Shown: positions 1 through 7,227, numbered from the stretch's first letter. The stretch is DNA of 17,577 bases from Porticoccaceae bacterium (GCA_023255165.1 JALRJD010000204.1:1-17577); one strand, 5' to 3'. Numbers and translations: made by a program. The notes: a model not told the origin generated them from the sequence alone.

Positions 1-1642
1 CGGCGGCGCAGGCCTGAAGTGGTTCCAGACTTTGGTTGAGCCGTTCCAGCAATTGTTCGTAGAGATATTTTTCGCGGGCCAGCGAGCGACTCTTGGCGCT
101 TAAGGCCTTGTCTTCAAATTCTTTCAGTTCCGGGGTGATAAAGCGCTCGGCATTTTTTAATGTCTGGCGGCGAATATAGTCGACCGGGGCGTTGTCGCTC
201 TGACCGCGGGAGATTTCAATATAGTAGCCGTGCACGCGGTTGTAACCGACTTTTAATGTAGCGATGCCGGTGCGGTTTTTTTCTCGCTCTTCCATGGCCA
301 GTAAAAATTCACCGGCATTGGTATTAAGTGCGCGCAGCTCATCGAGTTCGCTGTCGTAGCCGTCGGCGATAACGCCCCCTTCGCGAATAACCACTGGCGG
401 ATTTTCCTGAATCGCGCTACCGAGCAGGTCCACCAGTTCGGGCATGGGTTTGGCGGCGGCAGCCAGTTGGTTTAGATGTTCGATGGGCGCATTGGCCAGT
501 GCGCTTGCCAGCTGCGGCAGCACGGCCAGTGATTCATGCAGGCGGGTCAGATCGCGCGGTCGCGCCGAGCGCAGTGCCACGCGGGTGAGAATGCGCTCCA
601 TATCGCCGACCTGTTTTAAATGGTCGTGCAATATTTCATAGAGATAGTTGTTGTGCAGCGCGGCAATGCTCTGCTGGCGGGCCTGTAGTGTCTCTAGATG
701 TTGCAATGGGCGATTGAGCCAGCGTCGCAGCAGGCGGCTGGCCATGGCGGTTGCGCTGGTGTCGAGCACATCAAACAGGGTGTTGTCCTGACCGCCGGTC
801 AGGTTGATATCGAGTTCAAGATTGCGTCGAGTCGAAGCGTCGAGGGCGACAGCTTGCTCGCGGTTTTCGGCGGCAATACTGCGGATATGGGGCAGGGCGC
901 CGCGCTGGGTATCGCGGGCATATTGCAGCAGGCAACCCGCGGCGCTAATAGCCACCGGTAAATGGTCGCAACCAAAGCCACTGAGATCTCTGGTGCCAAA
1001 CTGTTTGGTCAGCAGGCGCAGTGCGCTGTCGAGATCAAACTCCCAAACCGGACGTCGTTTAACCCCTTGTCTGGTGGCGAAAAAGTCCTGCTCGGGCAAG
1101 GTCTCGCAGAGCAGTATTTCAACCGGGTTAAGGCGCTGCAGCTCGCTGACCAACTCTTCTTCAGTTGACAGTTCAAGCAGTTGAAAACGCCCGCTGCTCA
1201 TATCCAGCGAAGCCAGACCTGTACGCTGATTATCACTGGTGATGGCAACCAGCAGGTTGTCGCGATGGGCGTCGAGCAGCGCTTCATCACTTATGGTGCC
1301 AGGTGTAAGAACCCGCACAACCTGCCGCTCAACCGGTCCTTTGCTGGTTTCCGGGTCACCTATCTGTTCGCAGATCGCTACCGACAGGCCCTGTTTTACC
1401 AACTTGCCTAGATAGGCTTCCGCGGAATGGTAGGGCACGCCACACATTGGAATCGGGTTGCCATTGGCTTTGCCGCGGGCGGTCAGAGTGATGTCGAGTA
1501 TCTGGCTGGCACGTTTGGCATCGTCAAAAAACAACTCATAGAAATCGCCCATTCGGTAAAACAGAATATCATTGGGGTGTTCAGCTTTGATGCGTAAAAA
1601 CTGCTGCATCATCGGGGTGTGTTGTGTTGAGGAAGATTCCAT
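1..1642 (-). CDS. mutS: DNA mismatch repair protein MutS, N-terminal part (runs off left edge)
   Basis: MutS recognises mismatched or looped-out bases and starts methyl-directed repair with MutL. Reading the minus strand from the ATG at 1642 gives an open frame of about 547 residues to the window edge. The mismatch-binding motif GDFYELFF is at residues 32-39; F34 and E36 match the Phe-x-Glu that stacks on the mismatch. The connector, lever and clamp regions follow (for example NRVHGYYIEIS in the clamp/lever part). The C-terminal ATPase domain with its Walker motifs would lie beyond position 1, so activity cannot be judged; E. coli MutS has 853 residues. The start is supported by an AGGA ribosome binding site 5 bases upstream. 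The gene is divergent from the cyclic-nucleotide-binding gene at 1900. No frameshift is seen in the visible part. Confidence 0.97.
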   Translation of the reverse strand, partial: MESSSTQHTPMMQQFLRIKAEHPNDILFYRMGDFYELFFDDAKRASQILDITLTARGKANGNPIPMCGVPYHSAEAYLGKLVKQGLSVAICEQIGDPETSKGPVERQVVRVLTPGTISDEALLDAHRDNLLVAITSDNQRTGLASLDMSSGRFQLLELSTEEELVSELQRLNPVEILLCETLPEQDFFATRQGVKRRPVWEFDLDSALRLLTKQFGTRDLSGFGCDHLPVAISAAGCLLQYARDTQRGALPHIRSIAAENREQAVALDASTRRNLELDINLTGGQDNTLFDVLDTSATAMASRLLRRWLNRPLQHLETLQARQQSIAALHNNYLYEILHDHLKQVGDMERILTRVALRSARPRDLTRLHESLAVLPQLASALANAPIEHLNQLAAAAKPMPELVDLLGSAIQENPPVVIREGGVIADGYDSELDELRALNTNAGEFLLAMEEREKNRTGIATLKVGYNRVHGYYIEISRGQSDNAPVDYIRRQTLKNAERFITPELKEFEDKALSAKSRSLAREKYLYEQLLERLNQSLEPLQACAA

Positions 1643-1899
1643 AAGGGTCCTGATTTAACCGCCGTCCATTTTGCCTGTGTTTTGTTTATCGCCGCCTGCA
1701 GCCGCGTTACCCGGGTGGGCCCAATGGTAACGTAAAACCGCCTGTGGCAGTAGCCGTGGACGGTTATTTGGCGGTTTGCAGCTGCGTCCTGTGTTCGGTG
1801 CTGCCAAGCTCTGGCTGGCGTACATACACTGGTATACAAGGTCCTATGCATAATAGTATTATTCGAAATCGGATAAATTACGGGCTGCGGTCAGCGCAT
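1643..1899. other. Intergenic region between divergent mutS and the cyclic-nucleotide-binding gene
   Basis: This stretch must carry the promoters of two divergent genes. It contains an 8-bp inverted repeat, AAACCGCC at 1735-1742 and GGCGGTTT at 1770-1777, with a 27-base spacer, and an 11-base near-direct repeat TGCAGC(C/T)GCGT at about 1697 and 1777. An AT-rich patch at about 1846-1880 stands out from the GC-rich surroundings and is the likeliest promoter zone for the plus-strand gene, but I cannot fix a -35/-10 pair with confidence. The open frame of the downstream gene runs back through this region without a stop, so part of it could be coding if an earlier start is used. Confidence 0.4.
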
Positions 1900-2526
1900 A
1901 TGAGTGATACGGAAAACAAAGCCAGCCTCGACAAGCAACTTCAGGCCCAGTTGCAGACGCTACTGCCGTCGCTTTTGCCAGCACTGACTGCGGCGGATGT
2001 TGGCAGCCTGATCCCGTTTTTGCAGGAGAAAAAGCTATCAGCCGGACATATTCTGATGACTCAGGGAGCATCAGATTGTGAAATCTATTTTCTGCTCGAC
2101 GGCGCCTTTATGGTGTTTGAGAAAATTAGAATTAATGGCTCGCCGCTGGTTTTGAAAACCGCTGAATTTCCTGGGCCCTGTATTCTGGGTGAGGTGAATA
2201 TTCTTGCCGAGGGCAGCAGGTCGGCGACGGTGGTAGCCAAACGACCCTGTCAGTCCTGGGTGCTGAGTGAGGCGCAGTTTACCGAGTTAACCAGTGCCGA
2301 CCCCAAGTTGGCGATTCGACTGTTAAAGGCGTTCGGTGGGATTATTTACCGCCGGCAAAAGGCGTTTCAGCATCGGGTCAGAGGTAATATTTTGAGTGAT
2401 GGCCACAGTGTTGAAGCGGCAATCCACAAACTTGGGCGCTATACAGGCAAGGTTTCCAGAGCCGATAAGGCTGTCGCCGAACGGCTGTTTAGCGCCGATT
2501 TGGACGGTGAAAATTACACCACCTGA
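1900..2526 (+). CDS. Stand-alone cyclic nucleotide-binding (CNB/cNMP) domain protein
   Basis: The protein (208 residues from this ATG) has one CRP-type cyclic-nucleotide-binding domain at about residues 30-150. The phosphate-binding cassette is clear: LGEVNIL at about 96-102 followed by GSRSATVVA, giving the Glu (E98), Arg (R107) and Ser (S108) that hold the cyclic phosphate and ribose in CRP. The beta-roll start, an AGHILMTQG segment, and the YFLLDG turn also fit. After the domain there are about 60 residues with no helix-turn-helix, kinase or GGDEF signature, so it is not a CRP-like transcription factor; it may act by binding a partner. It lies 73 bases upstream of the siaC-like gene in the same direction and next to a nucleotide cyclase gene, which suggests it reads the cyclase product. 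The start is uncertain: ATG 1846 with AAGG 4 bases upstream would add 18 residues. cAMP as ligand is inferred. Confidence 0.88.
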   Translation: MSDTENKASLDKQLQAQLQTLLPSLLPALTAADVGSLIPFLQEKKLSAGHILMTQGASDCEIYFLLDGAFMVFEKIRINGSPLVLKTAEFPGPCILGEVNILAEGSRSATVVAKRPCQSWVLSEAQFTELTSADPKLAIRLLKAFGGIIYRRQKAFQHRVRGNILSDGHSVEAAIHKLGRYTGKVSRADKAVAERLFSADLDGENYTT

Positions 2527-2599
2527 TCCGTTGACCCATTAATCCCGGCTCTGTTTGGCGGTGGCGGGATGAAACATTTAGATATTGTCGGAGCACGAT

Positions 2600-2962
2600 A
2601 TGATTATTGCAGCCACCAATCGAACCCCTGAGATTACCTTTTCAGCCTCCGGTTGCACGGTTAAAGGTGAATGTTACCCGGAAGATATTACCGAGCTGTC
2701 GAAGCCGGTTATGAAAAAGCTTGCGAAGGATCTGGCGCAGGCTGATGCATACAGCATTGATATCGAGCTGCACTATTTCAACAGCTCGTCAGCCAAGTTT
2801 CTTTTCGATGTATTTGAGTTTCTCGACAATGCCGGTTCACAGGGCAAAGAGATCGCTGTTACCTGGTTTTATCGGCAGGATGATGATTCCATGGAAGAGG
2901 CGGGCGGCGAGTTCCAGGAAGATATGGAAAATGTCTTATTCAAATTGGCACTGCGTAACTAG
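2600..2962 (+). CDS. siaC: SiaC-like (DUF1987) phospho-switch protein
   Basis: The protein (120 residues) matches the SiaC/DUF1987 family, small single-domain proteins that act like anti-sigma-factor antagonists in partner switching. Family marks seen are TPEITF near the start, VKGECYPED, the central HYFNSSSAKFLFD at about residues 58-70, VTWFYRQDDDSM and the closing FQEDMENVLFKL. In P. aeruginosa SiaC is phosphorylated on Thr68 by SiaB and dephosphorylated by SiaA, and the unphosphorylated form activates SiaD. Here the matching loop is N61-S62-S63-S64, so the acceptor would be serine. The ATG at 2600 is chosen because GGAG (2590-2593) lies 6 bases upstream; an in-frame TTG at 2585 lacks a site. 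It is followed after 58 bases by the siaB-like gene, probably one transcript. Family assignment is firm; the partner here (the cyclase at 3576-4607) is inference. Confidence 0.9.
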   Translation: MIIAATNRTPEITFSASGCTVKGECYPEDITELSKPVMKKLAKDLAQADAYSIDIELHYFNSSSAKFLFDVFEFLDNAGSQGKEIAVTWFYRQDDDSMEEAGGEFQEDMENVLFKLALRN

Positions 2963-3020
2963 GCGTGCTGTTTGACATTTTTATAAGGCCAAGTGGGTTA
3001 AGAGCACAGGACCATTGATA

Positions 3021-3554
3021 ATGGACAGTAAATCGATTCAGCTTCACGAGCTAATGATTAACCGCGGCACGTTTTTTTGTTATGCCGGGCCATTGTCTGA
3101 AACTGTGTTAACCAGTATCTCTTCGGTGGTTAAAGGCCAGTTGGCGGATACCGGCAATACCATCTCTGTGATCAACAAGGTTTTTGGTATTTTTGTTGAG
3201 CAGGCACAGAATATCATTCGCTATTCCTGTGAGCGCATCGAAGAAGGGGGTGTGGGGTCGGTCTCGATCAGCACCACCGACAGCGGCTTTGTGGTTGAGG
3301 CGATTAATGAAATCAGCCAGTCAGATAGACTCAGAGTTGGCGAGGCGCTGGAAAAGCTTAAGGCGATGGATGATGCCGAGCTCAAACAGGCCTACAAAGA
3401 GCGCATAAAGTCAGCGCCACCAGAAGGCAGTCTCGGAGCCGGTCTAGGGTTTATTGAAGTGGCGCGGCGAAGCTCAAGGTTTGATTTTTCTTTCGAAGAG
3501 CACGCCGGCACAACGCTTTTTCTCTACCGTGGCTGGGTCGATCTTCCCGCTTGA
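3021..3554 (+). CDS. siaB: SiaB-like serine/threonine kinase (DUF6272, GHKL ATPase fold)
   Basis: The protein (177 residues) fits the SiaB/DUF6272 family, kinases with the histidine-kinase-type ATP-binding fold that phosphorylate SiaC. The N-box is seen as VEQAQNIIRYS, with E60 and N64 as the expected metal and ATP contacts, and the glycine-rich G-box as GSLGAGLGFIEVARR from about residue 136. The N-terminal FFCYAGPLSETVL segment and the ALEKLKAMDDAELKQAY stretch before the G-box also look like family members. No phosphoacceptor His domain or membrane segment is present, so it should be a soluble kinase. The ATG at 3021 is preferred, with AGGA at 3008-3011 nine bases upstream; a TTG at 3015 is too close. 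Its stop lies 21 bases from the stop of the convergent cyclase gene. Kinase activity on the neighbouring SiaC-like protein is inferred from the P. aeruginosa pair. Confidence 0.87.
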   Translation: MDSKSIQLHELMINRGTFFCYAGPLSETVLTSISSVVKGQLADTGNTISVINKVFGIFVEQAQNIIRYSCERIEEGGVGSVSISTTDSGFVVEAINEISQSDRLRVGEALEKLKAMDDAELKQAYKERIKSAPPEGSLGAGLGFIEVARRSSRFDFSFEEHAGTTLFLYRGWVDLPA

Positions 3555-3575
3555 TGGTTCGAGCTCTCAAGTCCT

Positions 3576-4607
3576 TCAAGATTTTTTAATATGCCCATCT
3601 AGCAGTTCCAGCGCCTCGCTGAGCGATTCTCTTAATTGGTCAATTTGTTTTTTGTCCAGGCTGTCCAGTCGTGCAATCAAATGCGAACGGTCGGCTTTAA
3701 TCCGTATCACGGAATCTTCAGCGCTTGCATCAAGTACTTTAAAGGCGCGAACCGGGTTGACGATGCCTTTCAGATGCAGTGGCGGCACCTCGGTGCAGCG
3801 AATGGTGTCTTTCACCAGACTGTAGGTTTCAAAGGAGATAAATATGGAGTCGGACTCGGCAGCCGACTCCAGTCTTGAGGCCATATTGACCCCTGCGCCA
3901 ATCGCGGTGTAGTCGAGGCGATTGTCAGAGCCGAAGTTGCCCACGGTGCAATAACTGGTATGAATGCCGATGCGCATGCGAAAGGGTTCTTGAAAACCGT
4001 ACTCCTGCCATTTGTCCGATAGCTCATAGAGCCGTTCCTGCATCGCCATTGCCATCGACACACAGCGGGTGGCATCTTCTTTGGGGCCGCGGGTCTCGGG
4101 GTCGCCAAAAAAAATCATAATCGCATCGCCGATATATTTGTCGATGGTAGCGCCGTATTGCAGGGCAATGGCCGACATTTCATTGAGATAGTAATTGAGG
4201 GCCGCGGTCAGGTCCTCTGACTCAACGTTGTCGGTGATCGAGGTAAATCCGACAAGGTCGGAAAAGAATACGGTTAGTTTTTTTCGCGAGCTCTGCAAAC
4301 TGACTTTTTGACTGCCACTGAATATGGTTTCGTAGACTTGCGGGGAAAGGTATTTGGCTAACTGTGTCGACAGGCTTACCAGTTGACGATTTTTTTCTGC
4401 CGCTTCGAGGGCCAGCTCTGTCTGTCTCTGGGCGCTGCTATCGTTGAGTTTTACCAGGTGCTTGGTGGTTCGGAGCAGTCGCTCGTAGGCCGAAATCAAA
4501 CTGAGATGGCTGGGCTCGGCGGCGAGCGTTGGAGAATGGTCCAGAGAGGCTTTGATCCCGGCAATAATTTTATCTTCATTTTCAAAAATGCTGTTGCGGC
4601 GAGCCAC
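3576..4607 (-). CDS. Soluble class III adenylate/guanylate cyclase, predicted adenylate cyclase
   Basis: The protein (343 residues from the GTG) has a class III cyclase homology domain at about residues 110-295. Metal-binding aspartates are D117 (in FFSDLVGFTS) and D161 (in DKYIGDAIM). K157 is at the purine-selecting Lys position and T234 (DYTAIG) takes the place of the second selector, a class IIIb pattern pointing to ATP. N241 and R245 (VNMASRLE) are the transition-state pair. The preceding STQLAKYLSPQVYETIF is the usual linker. The first 90 or so residues form a helical, coiled-coil-like stalk with no named domain and no membrane segment. The GTG at 4607 is chosen because GGGGGAG (4615-4621, minus strand) lies 7 bases upstream; a TTG at 4673 would add 22 residues. 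The gene converges on siaB and diverges from siaA, the place a SiaD diguanylate cyclase would be expected. Product identity is predicted, not shown. Confidence 0.92.
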   Translation of the reverse strand: MARRNSIFENEDKIIAGIKASLDHSPTLAAEPSHLSLISAYERLLRTTKHLVKLNDSSAQRQTELALEAAEKNRQLVSLSTQLAKYLSPQVYETIFSGSQKVSLQSSRKKLTVFFSDLVGFTSITDNVESEDLTAALNYYLNEMSAIALQYGATIDKYIGDAIMIFFGDPETRGPKEDATRCVSMAMAMQERLYELSDKWQEYGFQEPFRMRIGIHTSYCTVGNFGSDNRLDYTAIGAGVNMASRLESAAESDSIFISFETYSLVKDTIRCTEVPPLHLKGIVNPVRAFKVLDASAEDSVIRIKADRSHLIARLDSLDKKQIDQLRESLSEALELLDGHIKKS

Positions 4608-4614
4608 TGCGATC

Positions 4615-4621
4615 CTCCCCC
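4615..4621 (-). promoter_or_regulatory. Ribosome binding site deciding the GTG start of the cyclase
   Basis: On the minus strand GGGGGAG, within AAGGGGGAGGA, stands 7 bases before GTG at 4607. It is much stronger than anything before the in-frame TTG at 4673. The same heptamer precedes the divergent siaA-like gene. Confidence 0.75.
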
Positions 4622-4666
4622 TTAGATTATTATTTTTATTGGCTGGATGAATAACAGCACGTTTCC

Positions 4667-4695
4667 TTGACAAAATCTATGCATTTATGGATATT
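4667..4695 (+). promoter_or_regulatory. Predicted sigma-70 promoter for the siaA-like gene
   Basis: A perfect -35 hexamer TTGACA (4667-4672) is followed after 17 bases by GATATT (4690-4695), which matches four of six -10 positions. Transcription would start near 4702, leaving a leader of about 60 bases that contains a short hairpin, GCTGC-ATGC-GCAGC at 4714-4727. The hexamers lie inside the possible 22-residue extension of the divergent cyclase, another reason to prefer its shorter GTG start. Confidence 0.55.
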
Positions 4696-4752
4696 GAGTT
4701 AAAACCTTTGCACGCTGCATGCGCAGCAGTAGCTGAGGGCAAATGTTCTGTC

Positions 4753-4759
4753 GGGGGAG
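4753..4759 (+). promoter_or_regulatory. Ribosome binding site deciding the GTG start of the siaA-like gene
   Basis: GGGGGAG lies 6 bases before GTG at 4766. The in-frame TTG at 4760 directly abuts the site, so it cannot be used efficiently; GTG 4766 is the better start. Confidence 0.75.
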
Positions 4760-4765
4760 TTGCAA

Positions 4766-7201
4766 GTGACCACAAAGAGTCAAATTTTAATTCTTACGAT
4801 ACTGGGCAATCTGGGCATAGCGGCAATTTATCTGGTGCTGACTTTTAGCCAGCTCAATGATCAGGAAAAGGTCCATCTCGATGATTCTGGCCATACCTAC
4901 AAGCAGGCCTGGCTCGCCACCCTGAATCAGGCTTTCGATAAAACCATTGGTGAATGGCACCCCACAGCGGGGGAGCGCAGCAAGAAAAGTATCTGGAGCG
5001 AGCGCATTGACGCGAGACTGGTTTACCCCGACGCAGCTGCGCGGACTATCGGCAACCCTCTTGTTGAGGCTATGACCAGCGGCAGCACTGCAGAATTAAA
5101 GACGATAATGCAGACGCTTTTTGCTGAGGATCTCAGCTCGTCACTGATCAGTTTTGCGCTGTATATCTCCCCCGAAAACCTTATTCTGCAATGTGTTTCC
5201 GCTAAGGATATGGCTCGAGAGAAAATGGCCCGTGAGGATAGTATTCCGGATAAGATTTTTTCCGAGGGCATGCTCTCGGAAGTCAACAGCATTGATCCCT
5301 GCTCCGGCAAATCAACCGACCAGTTTAGCCATTTAATTCATATACCCGCTGTTGGCGGAGATTCCGCTACTGCACTGCAGGCTGTGGTTAACCGCGACCT
5401 TTGGATTGAGGCGGGCTCTGTGACAGCCAGCGGTTTTTCTGTGTTTAATGTTATGGCGGTTAGTTTGTTCAGAAATGGCAGCAGCATTGGCACTATTATC
5501 CTTGGCGGCGATCTGCATAAACCGGTTGAGTTTTTTGAATTGGAATTTGGCGTCAAAGTGGCGATTAAATTCAACGATCAAATAATCACTCACGACGGGC
5601 TTTCAAAACTCAACGCCTATTTGGAAGCTAGCGATGCTGCGTCGATTAATCGTGAGGTGAGTCTTGCGCTGGAGAGAAACCGGAGCGCATTGCAGGCCAA
5701 TGGCGTGTTTGGCTATATGGATAAAGTGCTGTCCGCGTCGGTGTTTGGCTTTCCGATCAGTGAGTTTAAAAAAGACGAAGAACCATTTTTTATTGTGCTG
5801 CGAGATCAAACCGAATTTCTGCAAAATCAGCGAGAGACAATGCTTATCAGCCTGCTTGTCGGCCTGGTGTTTTTTCTTATTCTGTTGGCCACCACCCTGA
5901 CATTGACCACCTCCGCATTCCGCGGTGTGGGGCAGGCCATCAATGTGATGCGCGCGCTGGCCCAGGGTGATCGCTCTGTGTCCATGCCTCAGCGTAAGTA
6001 TTGGTTTAAATCCGAGAACGATGAGGTTGATCTGCTTGCTCAGGCTCTTGAAGCGTACAAGGCGCATCTTGATGAGCTGGATGAGATCAAACTCTACCAG
6101 CAGTATCAGAATCGTGAGCGCGACACCATCATTATGGACAAAATGCGCCAACTGGCGGCTGGTCTGGATGGCGAGGCGCGCCAGTTGATTTTGTCTGATA
6201 TTGCCCAAATGGAGCAGATGGCTGCCCGGGTAACGCCCGACAGTACCGACGATCGCTCTGTTGAATTGATGACAGTGGCCTTTTCGCGAATGTCCAATGA
6301 GGTGACCGCGCTGCTGGAAGCCAGGACTCGCGAGATGAAAAAGGCCTATGAGCAAGCCGCGCAGATAAACCGTGAAATGCGTAGCTCGATTAACTATGCC
6401 TCGATATTGCAGCGGGCAATGCTCCGGGCCGAGTGCTTTCCCGATGATTTTAAAATTCATCTTACCTGGCAGCCGCGGGATGTGGTTGGGGGTGATATCT
6501 ATGTGGTTAGAACCACCGAGAACAAAACGGTGATTTCGGTGATTGACTGCACTGGCCATGGCGTTCCCGGCGCCTTTACCTCGCTGATTGCGCGGGCAGC
6601 CTTTGATCGCGCCTTTGAAGATCCGGCCATTGTCAGTGCCGGCGACTATCTGTCGGAATCAAATCGACTGATAAAAAACATGCTGTTCCAGAACGAAGCC
6701 GAGCAGGCTGAATCCGACGCCGGTTTTGATGGCACTGTCTGTATTCTCGATCGGGTCAACGGCACCCTTGAGTTTGCCGGCGCCAACGCGTCATTGTTTG
6801 TTGTCGACAGCGGCCATGTCACCGAGCTCAAGGGCGATAAAAAATCGGTCGGCGCCCGCCGAACCCCGGGAGGCTATCAATTTACCACTCAGTTGGTGAC
6901 GGCGCCGAAGGGTATGTTTGTGATGCTGACCGACGGCGTTACCGATGTGATGAGCCCGGATCAAAGCCCTATCGCCTTTGGCCGCAAGCGGCTGGTGCGG
7001 TTGATGGAGTCGATTGATACCTCCGACCCGAAAGTGATTGTCAGTGAAATTATGCAGGCAGTTGACCAGTATAAAGGCAGTGGCGAGCTGCGTGATGATC
7101 TGACCTTGCTGGCATTTTATATTGATCAGTTGCAGCAGTTTGATCGTGCTGCGCTGCCTCTTGACAGTGTCGCTGAGGGTTCTGTCAAGCGGCAAAGCTG
7201 A
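4766..7201 (+). CDS. siaA: SiaA-like membrane sensor with HAMP and PP2C (SpoIIE-type) phosphatase domain
   Basis: The protein (811 residues) is built like SiaA, the phosphatase that removes phosphate from SiaC. A membrane segment lies at about residues 6-27, then a large extracytoplasmic region of about 325 residues, a second membrane segment at about 359-380, a HAMP-like region at about 386-445, a helical linker, and a PP2C/SpoIIE domain at about 540-787. PP2C metal-site motifs are complete: GGDIY (D577), DCTGHGVPGAF (D594), TDGVTD (D723, D727) and RDDLTLLAF (D777/D778). The outer region has no sequence I can name with certainty; segments such as GSSIGTIILGGDL resemble Cache folds, and two cysteines (about 143 and 179) could pair. 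P. aeruginosa SiaA is shorter (663 residues as I recall), so the sensor part is enlarged. It has its own predicted promoter, apart from siaB and siaC. The target is inferred to be the SiaC-like protein. Confidence 0.88.
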   Translation: MTTKSQILILTILGNLGIAAIYLVLTFSQLNDQEKVHLDDSGHTYKQAWLATLNQAFDKTIGEWHPTAGERSKKSIWSERIDARLVYPDAAARTIGNPLVEAMTSGSTAELKTIMQTLFAEDLSSSLISFALYISPENLILQCVSAKDMAREKMAREDSIPDKIFSEGMLSEVNSIDPCSGKSTDQFSHLIHIPAVGGDSATALQAVVNRDLWIEAGSVTASGFSVFNVMAVSLFRNGSSIGTIILGGDLHKPVEFFELEFGVKVAIKFNDQIITHDGLSKLNAYLEASDAASINREVSLALERNRSALQANGVFGYMDKVLSASVFGFPISEFKKDEEPFFIVLRDQTEFLQNQRETMLISLLVGLVFFLILLATTLTLTTSAFRGVGQAINVMRALAQGDRSVSMPQRKYWFKSENDEVDLLAQALEAYKAHLDELDEIKLYQQYQNRERDTIIMDKMRQLAAGLDGEARQLILSDIAQMEQMAARVTPDSTDDRSVELMTVAFSRMSNEVTALLEARTREMKKAYEQAAQINREMRSSINYASILQRAMLRAECFPDDFKIHLTWQPRDVVGGDIYVVRTTENKTVISVIDCTGHGVPGAFTSLIARAAFDRAFEDPAIVSAGDYLSESNRLIKNMLFQNEAEQAESDAGFDGTVCILDRVNGTLEFAGANASLFVVDSGHVTELKGDKKSVGARRTPGGYQFTTQLVTAPKGMFVMLTDGVTDVMSPDQSPIAFGRKRLVRLMESIDTSDPKVIVSEIMQAVDQYKGSGELRDDLTLLAFYIDQLQQFDRAALPLDSVAEGSVKRQS

Positions 7202-7227
7202 TAATCTATTTTCCCCTGCTGGCATTT

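Noticed and set aside
804..1411. Plus-strand open frames of up to 126 codons over the mutS region
   Set aside because: The minus strand reads as unbroken MutS with family motifs through this whole stretch; the plus-strand frames have no recognisable content.
1801..1850. Possible LexA box upstream of the cyclic-nucleotide-binding gene (CTGGTATAC...)
   Set aside because: The right half lacks CAG at the required spacing, so it does not fit CTG-N10-CAG.
4608..4673. TTG start extending the cyclase by 22 residues
   Set aside because: The extension carries the predicted siaA promoter and the real ribosome binding site, and the added sequence has no domain content.
5603..6559. Minus-strand open frame of 318 codons inside the siaA-like gene
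   Set aside because: It is His- and Gln-rich with no known motif and lies opposite clear HAMP and PP2C coding sequence; it is a shadow of codon bias.
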